From Camarhynchus parvulus (Eukaryota > Chordata > Aves > Passeriformes > Thraupidae): a DNA stretch of 64,000 nt. A program made the position numbers and the translations under genes. Position 1 is the stretch's first letter, and every line of letters begins with the position of its first letter. The notes below the pieces were generated by a model. The model was not told where the DNA came from, searched no databases, and was given only the letters and a program-made list of their open reading frames with translations. Location of the stretch: positions 56,915,994-56,979,993 of the forward strand of contig NC_044571.1 of NCBI RefSeq assembly GCF_901933205.1. The letters are read 5' to 3'. Of this stretch, positions 59,141 to 64,000 are shown piece by piece.

Positions 59141-59205
59141 GGGCCTGATCAAAGCCCTCTGAGATCAATGGGAATATTTCCTTTGACTTCAATGGGCTTT
59201 TGATA
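59141..59205. mobile_element. Palindromic MITE-like relic
   Basis: The left arm 'gatcaaagccctctgagatc' and the right arm 'gacttcaatgggcttttgat' are imperfect reverse complements around a short centre. The phrase 'ttgacttcaatgggctttt' is typical of an old palindromic DNA-transposon family seen in reptile and bird genomes. Family name not asserted. Confidence 0.55.
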
Positions 59206-60401
59206 AGATTGCAAATTACTCAGTGGAAGGTTAGCCTCTGAAGGATGGTCCTGATGTTGGCATACCCATGGGTACAGCACTTGAAAGGATCTGGCTCTGC
59301 ACCTGGGTGATGCACAGCATCTCACGCTGGAGCAGATGCAAGTGTGGCATCTCATTCTGACATTTCATAAAATGCCACAGTGGTGATAAAGGAAGCATAT
59401 TTTGATTGACAGCTTCCATACTAGCTGGTACTTGAAACAGCTTGCAGACACATCAGGATCTGGCAGGAAGCCAGACCCCATTCACAATAATGGGACATCA
59501 TACAAATATCAACAGGGCTGTATCCAAACCAGCTGTTATTATTAATTTCATGTCTTTTAAGAGGAAGAGAGGATTTCAGCCATTTGAAAGGATTTTTCAA
59601 ATGAATAATTATACTGTTTGGTGATGTTTAATTTCTGTTTACCTCTGAATGCTTCTAAAGTTGTAGCTAGTGGTCCCATATGAGTTGGATTTAGAGATAC
59701 AGTTGCTGTTTAGCTGATTCACTTGAAAAGTCTTCTGCATTTTTGTTACAGGAGGTAATTTTTTTGAAGAAAATTGAAGGCAACTGAATGTTGACAAAAA
59801 TAAAAAAACATCAAGTTGGAGTTTAGGAAACTGTGCTTTCATATAAGAGTCTGCAAACAGTTTAGAAAATAGGAAAAAATTGTTGTTGTTGTGGAAAAAG
59901 GTTCAACAATTGGAGATTTGAAGTGAACAAACAATTCAAATGAATCATCTCAGCTCCATGAAAGTTTTCAGGATCTTCATTCTCTTTTGCCTTAAGAGCT
60001 AGCTTGAGAGGAGATGTGCTACTCTTTTCTGTTATACTACTTTCTTTTTATTAGAGAGAATTTTCAACAAATAGGGATTCAAGTTCAGCTATATCTTTTC
60101 TTCTGCAACAGCTGAAAATTTTTAGATGTTTTATGGAAAAGATTTGGTCCCTGTAGTACAGGAGTGTGTTAGAGTGAATACAAACAGAAATGATAATGGA
60201 AGAATAAAGAAAACCCTAAGCTCAAAGATTATGTGGACTGATCAGGTAAGAGGGGTAGAGATATGGTCAAATTTACAACCAACTTAGAGTTTCATAGCTC
60301 TTTTAGGTGATGTAGATATGATATTTTCATGTGGAACAGATTGTCAATTCTTCTTTTGACACTGTTTCTATCCTTCTACCTTCTATTAATATCATAATTT
60401 G

Positions 60402-60450
60402 TACACGTGTGTGTGTGTGTATATATATATATATATGTATATATACACAA
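60402..60450. repeat. Compound (GT)n-(AT)n microsatellite
   Basis: Alternating GT then AT dinucleotides, with an ACACGTGT start and a TATATACACA end, so the block is partly self-complementary. Confidence 0.93.
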
Positions 60451-60899
60451 ATGTATTTATACCTAAACAACAAAGACTGCAGATACTAATGTTAGATGAA
60501 CCCTGCAAAATGTATTTTCTTAAGCCTAATGTGGAGGAGTTGCTTTGAATGACAGATTTCAGAAAAAACCCAAAAATACAAAAGTGGGTAGATGTATGCA
60601 GGGATTTTTTAAAATGTGGAGAAAATTGAAAAAAGGTTTGGTTATGATACAAAAGCTGTAGGGGCAGGAGAGGGAGAGTATCAAAGGGAAATTCTGTTTC
60701 TGGATGACTGAGGGTGGTAGCATTAAACCTTTAAAGGAAAGCTTTAGACAGAAAAGAAAGATTATGAGCCTGGTTTAGTTATCCAGGTTTTGAGAAATTA
60801 GTGAGCCGCTTAAGATGAGATATTTGACTTTGAAAGAATAAAGACCTTTTTGAAGGTTTTGTTTAGGATACAGAGTGAAAAACCCTGCATAGATTAAAA

Positions 60900-60955
60900 G
60901 GAAGGGAAGGGGAGGGGAGGCGAGGGGAGGGGAAGGGAGGGGAGGGGACGGGAGT
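60900..60955 (+). repeat. (GGGGA)n G-rich minisatellite
   Basis: About ten runs of two to four Gs separated by one to three bases on the plus strand. The spacing permits G-quadruplex formation. Otherwise a simple purine-rich array. Confidence 0.92.
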
Positions 60956-63834
60956 CCCAATCCCAAAGAGAGGTAGTAGGCAAAAAACCTACTATCTTGA
61001 AAGAAACCTCAATATTGGTCACACCCATTTTATGAAAAAAGTCTCACAAATACAGTGGGATTTAGTTTCATTTGTAGTCATCACTGAGACTGGTGAGTTC
61101 ACTGCTCTAGAGAGTTTTATTTTCACATTACAAAGTAATTGTTTAGACAAATAATATGTGGGATTTTTTTTTCTTGACAGATTCGAGTACTATTTTCAGC
61201 CCTAATCTTGTTATCTCAGTCTCTATCTTTCTGTTTTTTTTTCTTGCTGTTTTATCTTCAGATTTCAAATAAAGTCAAAACTTGGGTTTCTAAAAAAAAT
61301 ACACTAAAAGATAGGCTCTTCAGAAATACATTTGAAAATGTATGTATCTCCAAATTAAAGCTGCTAGACTTTTTACAGCTCTACCTTAGGAAATTTCTGA
61401 CCTGCGTATGAAATACATTTGTGCTTTCTGTGCTTTTAAAGTTACTAGCCTGACTGAATGTGCAGCTGGTAGTGATCTACAGTTTTTGTTTATCCTGCTG
61501 AGTGAAAATGAGGGAGGACATATTTGTAGACTCCTTCAGCTAAAATTCTGAAATGCTGTCTCATATACTTTATTCTACTGAAATGCTGCCTCATTCAGTC
61601 AATTTTCTCAGACATTCCTTTTGCTAACAGTTAAGCTTAATAAATACAGCACCCAAACTTCTCCTACTTAAAAACAGCTGCATGTCAGAGGTCAGTTTCT
61701 GTTCACCTTAAGCTGAAAGAGCTTTCTTAGCGCAGGATTAGGTAAATACAGGTTTGAGGGCCAGTTATTTTAGGTAGTAAATAAAATTTCTAGATGCTTA
61801 GTTATTATGAACACTTATGAGCTAAAATATTTTTATAGAATGACATTGACACATGCATTAGTAAAGCAGAATACAACTTAAAAGTAAACCTTGTGCAAAA
61901 ACTGCCCCTCAAATTATTTTCTAAAAATCTCACCTATTGTTTCTATAACTTTGGATCCTGAAAATTTCCAAAAATTTTAAGATCGCATTTATTAAAGGAA
62001 ACATTGTTTTTATTTAAAATACATGGAAGACAATATAGATGGGTTTTATGCATCAGTCCCTCTGCATGGTATCAATGCTTATAAGTGTACTTGCCACTAC
62101 TAGTCAGTGCTACAGATATATCCCACTGCTTCCTTTTTGATAGCGTCTTGTTTCTTTTGTTTTGCCTTTTTTTCCCTGCCTGTGTTGTAGTAGCTCTTTT
62201 TCTGTCTATGTTTTATATGTTTTTGCAATATGCTGTTTTATCTATGTGCAGTACTGTCTTTTTGCTCAACATCTCCTTGAAAAGGACAATTATTTTCCTG
62301 AATCGACATTCCAACACTTCAACCACTGTTGTGAGAAGTTGGGCGGGGGGAATGGGGGGTTGTGTATTTGTTGATGTTTAGGGGGGTTTTCAGATGCTTG
62401 TGTGTTTTTATCTTTCCTTGAAGTCACAGACAAGCATTTCTCATCTATTGAACTTTTTACTCCATGTGGATAAAATCTGATATTGTATGCTATAGTGTGG
62501 GATTCTCTGCTTTTACAGCTACTGGTGCTCACCAGTCTATTTATCTGAGTATGTGAAGTGTGCTAACTCAAAAAAAAAAAAAGAAAAAATAAAAGAAAAG
62601 GGGGGGGAAGGAAGAAAACTTACAAACTTACCTATCTATTTGCAAGAAGTAGAAAAAATTGCTTTATTTCTGCTGCCTTGTTCACTATCTTGCTCTTGCA
62701 TTGCATATACATTTTTTACTTCTGAGCTTTGAGGGCTCTACAATTTTTATTCATTAAAATAGTCTTGTGGCTTAAAGTATTTGGTAATAATGACTGTGTC
62801 TGTCACTTCATAAAAGTGCTGTGCTCTTCCCAAATAAGCCATTGTTTTTCTCAAATGCTGGGTGTCTATACTGCATGCAAGGCAGTCCCTCTCCATAGCA
62901 ATAGCAGAATTTTTTTCTTCAATCTTTTTCTTTTATATACTTTTCATTCAGAGCACACTTGTAAATCACTCAAGTAATAGTCTATTTCTTTGGGCTGAAT
63001 TTGTTACTATTCAAGTCCTGTGGTTATTACCAGTAGTTCTTCAGTTCATCTCAGATTTTAAGGATTTTCTGTTCAGTAGACTTAATGTGTAAGAAATTAT
63101 AGATAGTTTTTTATTTCTGGAACTGCATTGCTAAAGTTACATGTTCTTTCCAATTCTTTTGGTCTTATGAAACAGTTATCTTCATTTTCTTCCATGTTTT
63201 ATTTCCATTTCTCATTTAAATTTTTCATGTACCATATTCATTCTGAAACCAATGCGTTCATTCAATGTCTACTTCTGTTTGCCATCCAGTTGTATAATTT
63301 AATAAGACTTTTGTATTGAGCTATCTTAGCAGTTGTCCTCTTAAATAGAGTGGTAAATCTTTTGGTGTTTTGGTGTTGTTAGCTTATCCATATTTCTTGT
63401 AGAAAATTAATTGGAAATTGATCTATTTCATTTATCCAAAAACTAAGTTACTGGAAGCCATTCTTTAATAAAGGGGTTAGATATTTGCCTTGTCTCTGAT
63501 TATGCCATCTACTCTAAAAAGTATGGAGATTTCAAGCTGTAATTCACCATTTTTAAATTCCAACTTTTCTAAAGAAGTATAAGAACTGGTTGAAAGAACA
63601 CTGTCATAAGTTTTTTAAGGAGAATTTTTCTTTCATAAAATTTAAATGTTTAAGAAGATTGCACTCTTCTGGGCAAATATTTTTTTAGAAAATAATAGTT
63701 TAATTCTTCATAACTGCAGGATCAAAAAAAAAAAGTAGTTTTTTGCCATTTTATAATTTCAATATTCTCTTTGATTTTTGGATTACTTATCTTCCAATCC
63801 TCACTCCACATCTTCCCACACTCCACCTTTCATA
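60956..63834. other. AT-rich non-coding sequence
   Basis: No gene recognised. A near-duplicate of about 17 bp (tgaaatgctg[tc]ctcat) occurs at 61,549 and 61,579. An A-rich stretch with a G-run lies at 62,570-62,615. Confidence 0.6.
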
Positions 63835-64000
63835 TTTCCCTAAATTTTATTTTGGTTTCTGTTTTGGATTTGTATGGCCAAGATTTGGTAGTGGGCAGCT
63901 ACAAGGAGTGGTTCCACATCCAACAGAGCCAATCCCTGGTAGCTCCCAAGATGGATGTACCACTAGCCAAGGCTGGACCACTTAGAAATGGTGATAATGC
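63835..64000 (+). mobile_element. Avian ERV-type LTR/internal fragment, cut by the window edge
   Basis: The order 'tatggccaagatttggtagt', 'gggcagctacaaggagtggt', 'aacagagccaatccctggta', 'agatggatgtaccactagcc' and 'aaggctggaccacttagaaa' resembles a common avian ERV repeat. Assignment is by recalled resemblance; the element continues beyond position 64,000. Confidence 0.5.

Larger units (their letters stand above)
50046..60401. other. AT-rich non-coding sequence, few recognisable features
   Basis: No coding gene recognised; all frames are under about 145 codons and domain-free. It contains a T-run (51,250-51,266), an 18-bp palindrome (52,116-52,133), a 32-bp tandem duplication (52,527-52,587), an A-run (57,055-57,067) and a MITE-like relic (59,141-59,205). 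Confidence 0.6.

Overview
The window reads as vertebrate, and specifically avian, nuclear DNA. The flanks are AT-rich and non-coding, carry several CR1 LINE fragments with the bird-typical 3' end (copies of ATTCTATGATTCTATG), and hold avian-type LTR pieces, but no recognisable host exon, tRNA or other RNA gene. It looks like intergenic or intronic sequence of a large chromosome, plausibly a songbird. The exact species cannot be read from the sequence.

The dominant feature is one complete, very young endogenous retrovirus on the minus strand, 23,835-33,732 (9,898 bp). Its two 784-bp LTRs differ at a single base that I could find, it is flanked by a perfect 6-bp target duplication (CTGGTT), and it has a tRNA-Lys1,2-type primer binding site and a polypurine tract. 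Reading right to left on the minus strand: 5' LTR, a leader of about 730 nt, gag (matrix and proline-rich part, then capsid-nucleocapsid in the -1 frame), an A AAA AAC frameshift site with a predicted pseudoknot at the gag stop, one continuous pro-pol frame (possible dUTPase-like remnant, protease, reverse transcriptase, RNase H, integrase), env, 3' LTR. Pol and env are open end to end. Gag is broken only by a -1 frame change at a run of seven Gs. The pol and primer site are class II (ERVK/betaretrovirus-like), whereas Env has alpharetrovirus-like architecture, so the element looks mosaic. The transcribed leader holds no AUG at all before the gag start.

Layout outside the provirus. 1-23.8 kb: AT-rich DNA with CR1 fragments (7.6-8.9, 10.5, 18.7 kb), a pure (TTCC) array of about 48 units at 12.98-13.17 kb, a short L1-like reverse-transcriptase relic at 18.1 kb, and several perfect palindromes or hairpins (18.23, 18.56, 21.49 kb). 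33.7-64 kb: AT-rich DNA with a minus-strand CR1 (39.6-41.8 kb) split by about 1 kb of LTR-like sequence, an older LTR-like piece (47.3-47.7 kb) next to a solo LTR (47,952-48,570), an internally deleted CR1 (49.0-50.0 kb), a palindromic MITE-like relic (59.14 kb), simple repeats (60.4 and 60.9 kb) and an LTR-type fragment running off the right edge.

The proviral genes form one expression unit. The 5' LTR promoter would drive a full-length RNA read as Gag and, by -1 frameshifting, Gag-Pro-Pol. A spliced RNA from a leader donor to an acceptor 8 nt before the env ATG would give Env. Nothing here shows that the element is expressed or mobile.
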